Below, in pieces: positions 50,038 through 63,110 of a DNA stretch of 64,000 bases (position 1 is the first letter of the stretch; each line of letters starts with the position of its first letter). The notes under the pieces are model-generated. The model worked only from the letters and a program-made list of their open reading frames with translations. It was not told where the DNA came from and did not search any database. The translations under genes and the position numbers were made by a program. This DNA comes from Vanilla planifolia (Eukaryota > Streptophyta > Magnoliopsida > Asparagales > Orchidaceae): assembly GCA_023846275.1 (NCBI GenBank), contig CM043874.1, positions 30,229,630 through 30,293,629 of the forward strand, given 5' to 3'.

Positions 50038-53000
50038 TCCTCCTTAGGTGAGAAAGAGCTCAACTTAATAGAGTTAAGGTGTAATCTTTGATATTGCTTT
50101 ATCATCTCTGGGTTTAAGTGATGAAGCTCCTACTTAATAATCTAAGTGTCATCAGAGGTAAGATGATCTATCATCATACCAAAAATCTTTATTATGCTTG
50201 ATCTTGTGTGAAAATTATTTGATCATTTAAGATTTGCTCCATTTGATCTCCCAATTCATTAGATGGGGCTAAATGCACTAGTGATACATGTTCACTCTAT
50301 AATGATGGTGAAGGCTCAAATAACACATTAAGTATTAAACATGGTTTCTTATAAGATAAAAGATCTCAAATGTTAAATGTAGCATGTATTTTATAATCTA
50401 AAAGTAAATCCAAAATATATGCATTAATATCTAGTTTTTTTTACAATTCAAAATGATCTAACACCATGAGCATGTAATTTTTTCAGTGTTCTTAATGAAA
50501 TCCTTTAGACCTAACAAAAATCATCACATAATCACTTTTAGTAAATTCTATAGATTATTTATGAATATTTATTAATATTTTATATATTTTATTATTCAAA
50601 TTAATTTGCTTGATAATATGTTTATTTAATGATAAAATATGATATGCAAAAGACTTAATAGACTCAGAAGTAAAAAAAACATGATGTAATTGAATCAAAT
50701 CAATAAGACTTTGATGATGATTTTTAAAATAAATTTTAAAAAAATTAACTCATTGTTTGATTGGTAAACTTAATATGTGATAATAAATAATCCTAGTTTG
50801 ATAAATATTTCCCTATTAGACTATAAAGAAGATGATTTAAATTTTGTTTAACTACTTTTTGTTGATCTATTTGGGGATGATAAGTTGGTAAAAATTCAAA
50901 ATTTACATAAATGAATGGATTTACTTAGTATTGTGATAGTGAGATATTGAAAACTAGATATATAATATGTTGAATATCTCTCAAATATTATATTTTGTCT
51001 AGTAATTTATTGAGAAATACTTTTATAAATTCTTTTAATAAGGGTTATACTATGGATTGTGGGATGGGTATACACTTAAGGGATTCGTTAGTTGTTACAA
51101 ACTATGTAACTTTACTATTAGCCATATTATTCTTAATCTTGATATGTAAAATGATATTGAATAATTTTTTCTTTATCTTTTTCTTTTAAGGTTAGAAATT
51201 TTCTTTGAGAGAGGTGAAGGGCATAACATAATTTTCTTTCCTTTATATATGAAGGTACACATATTAACTCCTTTATTTAAGACAACAACTCAATTATATA
51301 ACCAAGTTCTTCCTAAAATAAGGCTACATACTTGTATTAGGATAACATCACATGATAAGTCCTCAAAATATTGACCAAACTTTAAAGGAACACAATAGTG
51401 ATATTTTATGGAAAATTGAGGTTTTGTCGATCCAAGATACAATCTATAGGTGAAGATAGTCTACAAGTGTTAAACCTATTCTTTTGATAACATTTTGCTA
51501 TGATATTAATACAATTAACACTATCTATAACAATCTTACATGGTTGGTACTTGATCGTAAAAAAGATACTAAAGATGTTAGTTCATCACAATCATCAGAT
51601 GGTTTTGATGCAGTCAATATGTATCTCACAATAGTTATGAGTGATCCAATTTAGTAAACCTTTCACCTAGTATTTGTAATTCTTCTTTAGTATTCTCATT
51701 TGGTTGTATAACCTTCTCTTCCTCAATTTCAATACTTTCTTCTATCTCTTCTTCTTTGTCTATGTGTAGAGCTCTCTTAGAACACTGGGTTGTGACATGT
51801 CCTCTCCCATGATAATAATAACACTTAACTCCAAAATTGGTAGATGGTTTGTCTATGGTTTGGATTTAATGAATTGGTGGTATTGGTGGAGAGGTATAGG
51901 TTTCTTTGAAGTAAAAGTATTAAAAATAATGTAAGTGGTGGTACAAGTTTAAGGGTGAGAGGTGAATGAAGGAATCTTACTCTTATGAGTAATAGATCCT
52001 CCAATTTTTTTTTACATAATAGGTCACTTTATATCCCTTTTCTAAATTAGTAATATTTCTTAAGTATAACTCAACTTAAACAAACTCCCTAAGCCAAGCT
52101 TGAAATCAAGACAATATTACTTAATCTGGCTCTTACACACCACATATAAACCTATAATCCTTAAATTTAACAATATACTTGTCAATTGTCTTTGAACCTT
52201 TGGATAAAAATTCATCCAAAAGTTCACTTGAATAAGAGGTTGACACATATTTAGCTTATAGGTAAATCTTGAGTTCTTCCTATAATTAGGGTAATGTTTG
52301 ATCTTCATCAAGATATTGCTTTTTCTAATAAGTGAACAAATAATCTAACATATGATGTGAGCCTAATTTTTGCAAATTTATACTTTCAGCACTCACTAAG
52401 TTAATACCAATCAAATAATGCTCGATTCTTATTTTCCAATCTTGATATGATATAAGGTCTAAACTACCATCAAATATAGGGGCTTCTAATTTTAACTATG
52501 TTAAACCTAGCAATTATCATCCCTAGCATGTCTTCTATCATGGGTTTGTGAAGTAACATGACATCTAAGTCAACATTCTAGTTGGTTAGGTTCATTTTTA
52601 AAGGACATTTCCTTAATTTTGAAGTCACTTGTCATAGACTTACATGATTTATGGGTTCCACCCGATCTATTATCTCTATGTTGTTCCAATTGGTCTAAGT
52701 GTGTTTCTAAGATTGTTCTTAGATCTTATAGTGAATGAGTTAATTTTAGAATTATAGTTTGTATTTCTAAGTTTATGGTTGATTATGATAGTTAAGAATT
52801 CGACATTCTATATTATTTTCTAGACCTATTGGTCATACATTATTAGGTTAGAAACAAAGTTTTTAATTTGAGATCATAAAAAACAAATAAATCTTAAAAT
52901 ATAATAATAAAAAATCATATAACAAAAGTGATGTTATACTATCAAACATATATAAGATTTTTTAATATATTTTTTAATAACTTCTAGTAATTAAAAAATG

Positions 53001-53065
53001 AACAAAATAAAAAGATGACTATTTCATGATAAATTAAAAGCATGTAAGTTTCTAAAGCTAATCAT

Positions 53066-53077
53066 GCTCTGATACCA
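53066..53077 (-). other. Primer-binding site, tRNA-iMet type
   Basis: On the minus strand it reads TGGTATCAGAGC, a perfect match to the initiator-Met primer-binding site used by many plant LTR elements, one base from the LTR end. Confidence 0.85.
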
Positions 53078-53078
53078 A

Positions 53079-54549
53079 TGTTCATGTAGGATAATATGCT
53101 AAAACTTATTTTAACTCATAAATAATTGAGAAATACATAAGTTCAAGCTATATATCTGTATAAGGGCACATCCAAATATATTATAAGTTTAGAATTAAAA
53201 TTTCTAAGATCGTTAGGCAAGTAAAAACTTTATAAAAGCTAAGGATTTATACTAATTTTAATAAAAGGATTTGAACCTAAAAGATATTTAGGTTTATACA
53301 ACACACACACACACACAAGTACTTATATTAATGGTAAAGTGGCAAGATACACACAAAAGTGAAGTTTACAGATAACCAAACAAGAAACCACACAATCATA
53401 TATACAAACTTAGAAATTTGGATGAGATGAAATTTTTTCTAAAAATATGAAATAAAGTGATTAAGGACTTTCCTAATAATTTAATGCTTTATTGTCATTG
53501 GATAATGAGTCGAGATCTCCTCTTTTAAGCTTATCACTCATCTTCTCAAGGTACCTTCGAAATCACACTGTCAAGTTTCACACACACAATACACTTATAT
53601 CACACAAACTTAGAGACAACACTTCATTACTTTATTCAAAAGTTTATCATTTATAACATAGTGAGCATCCCTAATCTCAAAGGTACAATAATAATTTGTT
53701 AACCAAGAAATACAAAATAACATTTGAAATATTAAAAGTCCTATTTTTTTAATTCTAAAAGATATTTTAGAATTACAAAAATCATTATAAATTAAAAAAT
53801 AGATACTTTAAATTCTGCCAAAAAAACTAAAAAGAACTAAAAAAACTAACTTTAAACTACAAAATTAATGGAATTAAGTAGTTCTCAAACAACATATGTG
53901 TTCGAGCAACGATAATGGTGAATGACAAGATGACGAGAGATAGAAATAGTGTAAGCAGAGAGGTGCATGATGCCTTGGGTTGACGTAGGTTGAAGTGAAT
54001 TAACGCAGGTTAACGGATTGATGTGTGCATTTTGGTCAGGCATGGGTCTAGTGGGCATAGCAAGTCGCTGTAGGAGGGGGGAGGCAGTTGTTTGGTTAAC
54101 ATGGGAGGTGCACAGATCAGTGTAGGATATGGCATTAGAGTTGATGGTGATGGTACAGTAGCAAACGATGACGGAGGCAATGGACGGTGCTTAAAACAGT
54201 CCTAACTCAAACTTTAGCTCTTTTGAAGTCTTTTTTACCAATTGCATCGACAAAATTATGAGACTACTAAAGAGATGATCAATACTAAAGTTAAAGTTTA
54301 AAAATATTTAAAAAATTATCAATTATTCTTTAAATTACTAAAACAAAACTATAAAGGTAAATAACTTGACAAATTATTAAGTGCAACTTGAAATGTGTAA
54401 TAAGGGTCAACTATAATTGCCCCCATAATAGTAATAATAATAGAGACTAATAAGAAATAGAAGGGTCAATCTTGGCATGACTTTAAGTCTGAATAGGACT
54501 GGTATGTCTTCAAGTGAAACCTTTATATGATGTATAAGATGTTACTACA
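53079..54549 (-). repeat. 5' LTR of the gypsy element
   Basis: About 1471 bp, beginning TGTTCATG and ending CTACA on the plus strand, i.e. TG...CA in either direction. It includes an AC dinucleotide run at 53301-53317 that the other LTR lacks. The two LTRs differ at many sites and by small indels, which indicates an old insertion. Confidence 0.88.
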
Positions 54550-54929
54550 TAATTAGTGCTTATTTTTCTCTCTTTTTTCTCTCATTCTCTTTTTAAGTTT
54601 CCCAAATATATTAATTCAATATCAAGCAAGAAAGAAGATTATCCTCTTATTAAATAATAGGATAAAACTAAGTCTATTTTTATTAATATTTTTTTATAAA
54701 TTTATAAAAAAATTAATTCATTTTTTAAAATTACAAATTACATACTAATATATTCTTTATGATGAGACCATTGCAATGGTTTACCCAAACATAAAACCTA
54801 GCTACTAGCATTTTGACATGTTTTTCTATTAACTCAATGTATTTTTTTAATTTTGGATTTACATCATCTACATTTGAAATACAAAAACATGCTTTGAGAG
54901 GAGTGGGAGTTTAATTAGGTAGATTATTA

Positions 54930-55645
54930 AAATCTTGTTGTATTATAGAAATTTCATCCCAATATTTAAAATAATTTTGGGTGTCATTACATTACATCTT
55001 TTTTCACCTACTAAATGGCTTTTCTTGCACTTAATTCCTTAAAAAACCTTTATCAAGGAATTAATTTTGTTTTTCAACCTCTTCCTTTACCTTGTTAAGA
55101 TTATAATTGACTACTTATAGGAAGACATGTCAAATTGAATTTCAATTTCCTCTAAACTATTTTATAAGGTATGATATGTGTCAAGTATATATCATCTCAA
55201 TAAGTGTATATGAAAAGTATTATGTTCACCCAACATTGGAGGAGCCAATGATACTTGATAAGTAATAGTTATCACTCTTTTTAATATCTGAAAAGATCCA
55301 ATATACTTGGATTTTAGTTTACCTACTCTATCAAATCTTATAAACCATTTTAGGGGACTCACTTTAAAGAACACATGCTCTTTTTTCTAGAATTCTGCAT
55401 ACTTATGTTTTTTTATCTTTGTAGTTCTTTTACCATCCTTTGGTTATTTGAATCCTATATCTAATCATTTTAACTTTTTCAATGGCATCATTAACAAATT
55501 GAACTCTAATTACCTATCTTTTCTTACCCTTGAGCCACATAAAGGAGATAAATACTTTCCCTTAAACAAGACTTCATAAGGAGCCAAACTAATACCATAC
55601 AATCTTATAATCTAATACATATAAAAAAAGGTGCATGAAGTATTT
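54930..55645 (-). mobile_element. Ty3/gypsy integrase C-terminal remnant (minus)
   Basis: The minus strand reads GISLAPYEVLFKGKYLSPL (about 55.6 kb), KKEHVFFKVSPLK (about 55.38 kb), RFDRVGKLKSKYIGSFQIL (about 55.3 kb) and LGEHNTFHIHLLR (about 55.2 kb). This is the integrase core end and C-terminal domain of a Del/Tekay-like gypsy element. Weak similarity to the closing ILDRK...VKVLW region continues to about 55.0 kb. It is cut at about 55.65 kb on its 5' side, with stops throughout. Confidence 0.75.
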
Positions 55646-55734
55646 GTTATTTAATTAATATTTAGCACAACATTTCATCCTCAAATAAATGAATAAGCTG
55701 AAAAATTATAAAGTCTTTAGAGGATATGTTGAGA

Positions 55735-56480
55735 CTAAGTATATTAGATTTTGGTGAAAACTAAGATATTAATCTAGCATTAATTGAATTTATTTATAAT
55801 AATAGTTATCAATCTACCATCAAAATTGCTCTATATAAGACACTAAAAGTAGAAAATATAAGTCACTATTATATTGGTATGGAATATGTAACAAAGCTAA
55901 ATGTAGGCCAAAAATTGATAGGTGAAACAAATCAAAAGATTCACATAATTAGTGAGAGAATAAAGAAAGCATAAGATCATTAAAGAGCTTTGACATAAAA
56001 TACTAAAAGATAAAGTTCTAAGAAGGAGATCATGTATTTATTAAAATTGAGTCTAATAAAGGTTGTAACTTAGTTCGATAAAGGTGGGAAGCTGAAGTTA
56101 AGGTACACTTGACCTTTTTAAATACTAAAAAAATTGAAAAGGTTGCATATATAGTAACATTACCTCGAGTATTATTAGGCATGCATAATGTATTACACAT
56201 TTCATCTCTAAACAAATGTATTATTCATTCATCCTAAATAGTAGAATATGATCTAAACACTGTAAAAGTGCAACCAAACCTAACTTATGAAGAAAATTCT
56301 ATAAAAATCTTAGCAAAAGAGATCAAGTACATGAGAAAGAAAAAAATTCTTTTGATTAAATTATAATGGCACAATTAAACAGAATGTAAAGTTACCTGAG
56401 TACTTGAGGATAGAATGAGAAAGAAGTATCTAGAGTTATTTCAAATTTTAAGGATGAAATTCTTACAAGAAGGGGAGATT
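55735..56480 (+). mobile_element. Ty3/gypsy integrase C-terminal remnant (plus)
   Basis: The plus strand reads INFIYNNSYQSTIKIALY (about 55.79 kb), QKLIGETNQKIHIISERIKKA (about 55.9-55.97 kb), FDKGGKLKLRYT.PF.ILKKL (about 56.08 kb) and, at the end, the polypurine tract AAGAAGGGGAGAT at 56467-56479. This is the same domain region as the minus-strand remnant to its left but from a different copy. It runs directly into an LTR starting at 56480. Confidence 0.75.
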
Positions 56481-56576
56481 GTAACATCTTTGATCATTAA
56501 AATGATGTACAAAGAAAAATGTCTCCTAAAGCCTTTTAAAATCCTACAAAATAAAGTATTTCAACTTATAAAAATG

Positions 56577-56607
<31 letters not shown>

Positions 56608-58990
56608 GGATAGAGCTTGTTAAAACAAGTCTAATACGTTTGTTTCATCCATCTTGATCAAAGTTTATTTACAATTTTTGCAAAGTTTTGAATTTATATA
56701 TATATATATATATATATATGCATATGCATGGTATATTCTTGATTATTGAAATTAAGATATTATATTTGAATCTTATATATAGCATATGATATTGATGTAC
56801 TGATATAGTACTTTTATAGGTAATTATACAAAAATGTGTACTTGCAACTAGATGTATTCTTTTTTAATATTGATAATTTTTTTATATGAAATTGTTTTAC
56901 ATGATTAATTGTATAAGTTTGACATTTGCTGAGCTGATACAAAAATATTATAATAAAATTTTACATCCAAAATAAATTAAATGAATGTTAATTAAGGAAA
57001 TATTACATAACTTTAATGAATAATAAATTCTTTAAAATTAAAATATGATACTCTATAGGACTAATGATCAGTGTGTCATAAGAGTGAAATATTATTATCG
57101 TGAGGTGGCTAATTATTAGTGGCTGATGTGCCACATAATTGATATTCTTATCATGATGTGACTTATGGCTAATGTGTCACATGGTTGATATTTATCATCA
57201 TGAGGTGGCTAGTAGTCAGTGTGTCATAAGATTAAGACATTACCACCATAAGGTGACTAGTTACTAGTGTGTGACAACTTTAAGATTTGTCATCGTACGA
57301 TAGCTAGTAGCCAAGGGGCCGTATTATTGAGATTTGTAGTAAAGATATAGACATCAAAAATATGAACAGGTTGAGCATAATTATGCATGAAAATATGATA
57401 TGATCAATAAATAAGATTCCATTATAATTAAGTAAACTAAAAAGTAAACACTAGTTGACTATCCTAAGAAAACTATGGTGCAACAACACTAGTTAGTATA
57501 AAGTTTACTTAGTTAAGTAAAAATAAGTATCAATAAGTAAGACCACATCAAGAAAAAGATTAAAAATATAATAAAAATGACATGTCCAATTTATTTTATT
57601 TAGAATTATAACATGCTTTTCTTTTGATAGTATATCATATTTTTTCTTTTATATTGTAATATGAATGAGACTTTAGTTATTTACATATTATGATTAATAC
57701 TTCTGATTAAACTCTACAAGTAGTTGTCTCAAATTTTTGTTTATATTATATATTTATTTATTATTAGAAATAACTTATCAAGCTAATGATGTTAGGTTAA
57801 CCTTTCTTTATAACTAATATTTTAGGTTTAGTGGTACCCTAATAAAAGAAGATTATACACAAAAAACAACCTATAAGAAAATTTAAAACTATAAAGGTTT
57901 GTGTTGTAAGAGTTGAGCTAAACGACTTATCAATTAGTATTATATATGTATATAGAAATTTAATATAATACTATAAAAAATTATGTAAACTTTGACATGT
58001 AGTTGTTATTATAGTTTCAATTATTTATAAATTGTTGGATTTAATTATTTATAGTTAATAGTTCTAGATATAAATATATGATTGTCATATTATGTATATA
58101 AATATTATATTAATATACTTGTACATTAGAAAATAGATAAAGTCGAGAAGAGTTTTTGTTTATTTGAATTCTAAAAATTGGGAGAAAACTAAATTGATGT
58201 GATAAAAAATAGCATCATATTTGTAGAATATGATTTAATTAGAAAATAATAATAACATAAATACAATCTAGAAATAAATGAATTTTTGTGACAAAAAAAT
58301 AAGGAGGTCATAATTATCCCTTGATGACATTTATAACACGATGAATATTAGCATCATGTTTTATAAATTAAGCAGAAAATAAGCATGACATACTCAGTAA
58401 GAAAACCTCTATTTACATGCAGTGAAGTAGTATAAAAAGCAAATAAAGTAACTCAACAATAAGATACAATGATAAATAAAAGAATACATAATAGTTTATA
58501 TAATGAATGTTGTAATAATACATATATGATTATATACATATATATGTAGCTCATTATATCTATATAGTATATTTTGACTTACATTTCATTTTTATATTTA
58601 TTTATTTTTTATATTTTTCTTTCACATTCATTTCTTATCACATATTCTTTTTTTCTTTGAGCTTAGATTCTTTCATGATCCATATCCTAACACCTTGAAA
58701 TCCCATATCATATCTTATCATTATAAGCATCGACCTTAATATGCCATGGCCCCAAATCAACCTAAGGTTTTTATTAAATATCAGACATTTATCTACTTTT
58801 TCCAGAGTACAAAATTAAATTTAAATCCATAATGGAAATTTATGATTAAAAGCATACAAAATGGTCATTATATACCATGAAAATAGTAAGCAACTTTAAT
58901 GAGATGTAATTGAGGTGTAACCTCCACTCCAGTGAAATGTGACACATTAATATAGAGTAATTTGATGATTTAGGGAAATCAAAGATAAAG
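56480..58990 (+). mobile_element. Gypsy LTR (start defined, end not)
   Basis: It begins TGTAACATC directly after a polypurine tract, the standard junction for Del/Tekay-type gypsy elements. It contains two TA dinucleotide runs (56578-56604 and 56695-56719), a 48-bp tandem array (57059-57340) and a block related to 39.5-39.95 kb in inverse orientation. The right edge is uncertain; LTRs of this clade can exceed 2 kb. No second LTR of the element is found. Confidence 0.55.
57059..57340. repeat. 48-bp tandem repeat, about six copies
   Basis: Imperfect units of 46-53 bp with the pattern GGTGGCTAGTAGTCAGTGTG, then TCATAAG or CACATGG, then an ATTATCATCATGA-like stretch. The copies vary by substitution and small indels. 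They sit inside a gypsy LTR and could be a duplicated enhancer-like module. Confidence 0.75.
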
Positions 58991-58999
58991 AATGAATAA

Positions 59000-61190
59000 T
59001 AAGCTCAAACAATTCAAATTAAAAGCAAAAAAAGGAATTAGCCATGGAAGTGGGCTTTTGGCATTAGCTATAGAAGTGAGTAAAACTTGAGTTTTTGCAT
59101 AAAATTTTGAGAGAAATATTGTGATCCAATTTTCATGAAATAAAAAAATAGAGTTTTTTCAAATTTGAGCAGTTTAGTAAGAGGCACAAAGGAAAGCAAG
59201 AAGATTTTAGTTTGGTGAAGCTTATGGAGAGCTTTACTTGCAAAAATTCAACTCTTGGTGTGACCATAACATCATATTAAGATAAACATTTATATATAAC
59301 ATATTTGCATTTATATGATGTATTGGTGGATGTTGTTTAATGACCAATTGTTATTTTGAATTTACAAAAGAGAAAATGTTTGATTTTTTATGGCTGATGA
59401 TTGTTTTACATGTTCACATGCTTGTTGAATGCTATTAGTGGCATATTATTGGAAAAGATTCATGTTAAAGCAAGTAATTTCATGAGTGATTATTGATTTG
59501 ATGCAAATCATACTTGTTAATCATTGTTAAGAATATCATATTTCATTTCTTATGATAGTATTATAATGCTTGGAAGTCTCACGATTTACTTAACATGTAT
59601 TAGCATGGCATAAGGTTTATTTTGTAACAATTTGAGACATGATTATTGTTATAGAACCATAACAAAAGAGAAATTCAATGTGAGATTTCTTAAAAAGGAA
59701 TTTAAATCTTATGAGAAACCTATTGAAGGGTGTTAAACTAGATGATGAGAGTGTCTCTTATAATTTACTACTTCATCACAAAGATTTACTTAGGCAACAT
59801 GGTATGTTAGATAAGGTCAAATTACCAAAAAAAGAATTTATAAACTTAAAGGTCAAGGACCCATTTATGATTTTAAAAAATAGATGGATTAATGAAAGTG
59901 TTAAATAAGGAAAGAAATATCAATATATTTAATTAATGCATATGGAAAAAGTATTTAATTGTTATATATGTATACATGATTAATTTTATTATTTTATATT
60001 TTTTATGATATGATATTTGACCTAGCATATGACATGCTCTTAAATATATTTTGGATATATGAGAATTTTTGTCCATTAAGTCAATGTTGGCTGGCTCAGC
60101 CTTTTCTTTGAGTGAACAATTAAAGAGAGAATTGATGTATAACATGAGACTCTAGGATAGTAGTAAGAGAATATGATTATTAGTTTAAAAATTTATTTAT
60201 CTTTATTTTGACTTAGTAATCATATATAAGATTATTTTTAGTTTATAATAATGTTATTACATTAGTGAAGTCATAAGTCATATATTGGTACTTTATTTTA
60301 TTTTATTGCTATGGTTATTGTATCAATTAGTTTTGAAAAGAAATATAATAGTTTTTATATGGTTTCAACTTGGATTTCAAATTTAATATTTGATTGATGC
60401 ACTAGTACAATTTCATGGGCATTACATCTACCAAATTTCCTTGAATTGAAAATCAACATCAACATGTTTGGTATAAGAAATTTAGCAAAAAATGTGAAAT
60501 GAGGAACAAATGACTTAAAGCACTACCTTTATAAAGGAAAACCTCTTGACCACCATGATCAAGAGGTAATAAAGGTCCCAAATCCTCTACCTTAGTCACT
60601 ATTCACGTCCAATCCTTCTCCTTCAACTCTTAACCCTCTCTTCAAGTTATTCTAGCAATAGATTGAGTGTTTTATGAAATCCTCATCTATCCTTCTTTCT
60701 CTGATAGTAAAATAACTCAAAATTGAATACCTACTCCTTTAAAAGATTTAACACTTAATCTTTATTGAAGCCTTGATCCTTATATCACTAGTTTGATGAT
60801 TAATTCATTGTATTATTTTATTAATATTCTTCTTAAGTGTTTTAGATCATGTATCTCAATATAAAATAAGTGAATCAATTAATTAGTTTTGTCTTTGACT
60901 CAATGAGCAAATTAGTAATGTTTTGATGTTAATTATACCAGAACTAAGAGAAATACAATGCTTGTACAAATAAAGAAAAGATAATTTTTTTAGTCTTTTT
61001 ATTTTATTATTACACTATAATACTTATAATAATTTACTTTAATGCAAATATTTTGTAAGATTGTATGCTAGTTTAAAAGTTTTTAAACCATTCATGCTTT
61101 CATTTATAGATTAACTTAAAGGCATGTATTTTATTTAGGATTCTTTACATGTGAAATTTTCCTTATAACATAGCAATGTTAGTAGGTGTC
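59000..61190. other. Unassigned AT-rich sequence
   Basis: No gene recognised. The 65-codon frame at 59711-59908 has balanced composition, but I know no relative, it has no introns or neighbours to support it, and the flanks are repeat-like. Confidence 0.35.
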
Positions 61191-63110
61191 ATCATCTATT
61201 AGAGTTTAATCAAGTAACAATTAAAAAGAATATGAATAGAAGAGAAATCTAGTTGAACTATATTAATTATATGATATAGTATCCCAATCATACTTATATA
61301 ATTAGTTCTCTTAAGGATTATACTAAGGTTCATACTAAAGCAGCATTAGTCTAAGCTATAATTTGTTATGTTATATAAATATAATCCTCTACATCATACT
61401 AGTACAATTTCATTTCACAAACAGTTGATATTAGAGTTATCCTTTGTAATTATACAATTTTCTTATCATATTAGTACGATCATTTTTTAACAAAGAGAGA
61501 TGAAAGTTGAGATACCCAATTATGGGAACTAAAAAGCTTCTTATTATATGATTCTTCTAATTGTACATGATCTTATGTTTATAAAGAAGGTATTAACTAA
61601 GAATTACTTCATACTGTTGTGCCATTAGTCAGTATATTACTTGTTTGATAATAACAAAATTATGATATTATTTTTGCTACTATTTTTACTTGAGTGTTTT
61701 TTAAATCATATATTTTATGCTCTAATAAAATTAATCTAATAGAGAACTTGATTAGTTGATTCATAAAGCAATTCATAAGTAAAGATATATAAAAGAGTGT
61801 TAATAGATTTGCTTATGCTTAGCTTAACATGCAAATCTTGAAATTATTTGTTTCAGCACTTAGTAGAGTGTCTTCTCATCCATAACTCATTTATTACACT
61901 TTATCTTGGGTTAAAATTATTAAACTCATTACTTTATATCTCTATGGCACATAAGATTTCATTCATATTACTTAAGTTTGTTAAATGAGAAAATTTAAGG
62001 TATGTATTTCTTACATGTTTTTTTAACATATAAATGTGTTAGTGAACATTAGATATCTAGATTTGCATGTCCATGAAATAATCAACTTTCATAGTTTGTA
62101 AAACTATCAATTATTGCACATTAGCAACAATCATACTTGTAAGAGTTCATCTTGCACAATATGACTAATTACCTCATGTGATCAAATAAAATGTCACTTG
62201 AGGATAACCTTATGTTATATGCATTAATTATGTAATACATAAGAATATAGTACCCCTATCATATAGCACTATTGATTTACCTTAGAGGTGAGTATTAAAG
62301 TTTATATTCATTGATTTTTATATAATATAATATTAATTTTCAAACTACTCAACATATTCTTTTGGAAGATTACACATAATCAAATTGAGCAATATGAGTA
62401 CAATCTTCAAGAGATATGGAGCTAATGGGTTTTGCAGAGTATGATAGTGATCATCATAAGTGTATGATCATTACAGAAGTATATTGAGAGTTGTGATCTT
62501 AAGATGTGAGAAATCTAAATTTTCATCATACCTGCATGATACCACTTTTGTATGAATATGATATTATTTTTACTCAATTAGCATAATTTCAAAATTAGAT
62601 AGTTAGTAAGCCAAATTTCTTATACTTTTATGTCAAAACGTTCATACAAGTATGATATATATATATGCCTAAGAAGCATGTCTTCAGGGCTTAGAGATAT
62701 ATTAAGAGATTTTGTGTCATATCACTATGATCTACAAATCATACAAGTGTGATCCCTTGAGTTTGATATAAGTAGGCATTTCATATAAGTCATCATAGCA
62801 TATTATTTTGCACCATACAATATTTTCTCAAGAGCTCAAAAATTAGACTTGACAAGGTTTGTTATATTCTTACTTTATGATCTCCTAAAATGATTAGTAC
62901 AATACATTATGCACTTAGAAATTAGCAGGTCAGATAGGCGTATCATCAGGCTATCCATATTTAATACATACTAAATGATGTTCATATCACATTTATACAA
63001 ATGTCATCAAAACCTATAATGGTTAGTTTTAGCTTCTGAGTAATTGAGATTTGTCATTGGTCTTGCTTAAATCATCCTTAAGTAATCAAATGGTATAAAT
63101 AGGAGAGTAT
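61190..63110 (+). mobile_element. Probable LTR-like region with palindromic CATAC-N4-GTATG motifs
   Basis: Variants of the palindrome ATCATACTAGTATGAT recur at about 61397, 61464, 62526, 62642 and 62741. This links the block to the LTR at 47.5-48.4 kb. A strong plus-strand TATA box, TATAAATAGG, lies at 63094-63103 near the right side. Exact LTR edges are not visible. Confidence 0.4.
63094..63103 (+). promoter_or_regulatory. TATA box of a probable LTR promoter
   Basis: TATAAATAGG matches the plant TATA consensus and follows the palindromic motif cluster, as expected if that region is the U3 part of an LTR. Confidence 0.4.

Larger units (their letters stand above)
48604..54549 (-). mobile_element. 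Ty3/gypsy element with two LTRs, no recognisable reverse transcriptase
   Basis: A 5.9-kb minus-strand element. LTRs are 48604-50037 and 53079-54549 and align end to end. The primer-binding site (TGGTATCAGAGC, minus strand) is at 53066-53077, and the polypurine tract (AAGGAGGA) is just above 50037. Internal coding, all broken, includes a gag with zinc knuckle KCYYYHGRGHVTTQC (51782-51823, second Cys changed to Tyr), a protease-like region near 51.2-51.6 kb, and integrase C-terminal sequence at 50.16-50.9 kb (YHPQ.D.Q, then SDYVMIFVRSKGF). RT and RNase H, normally about 1.5 kb between protease and integrase, are absent. No target-site duplication is visible. Confidence 0.85.

Noticed and set aside
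57059-57340. CRISPR-like array
   Set aside because: Units are contiguous and imperfect without unique spacers, and the setting is a plant gypsy LTR.
59711-59908. 65-codon plus-strand frame as a short host gene
   Set aside because: No similarity, no supporting introns or promoter, and repeat-like surroundings. It is kept only as a note in the region entry.
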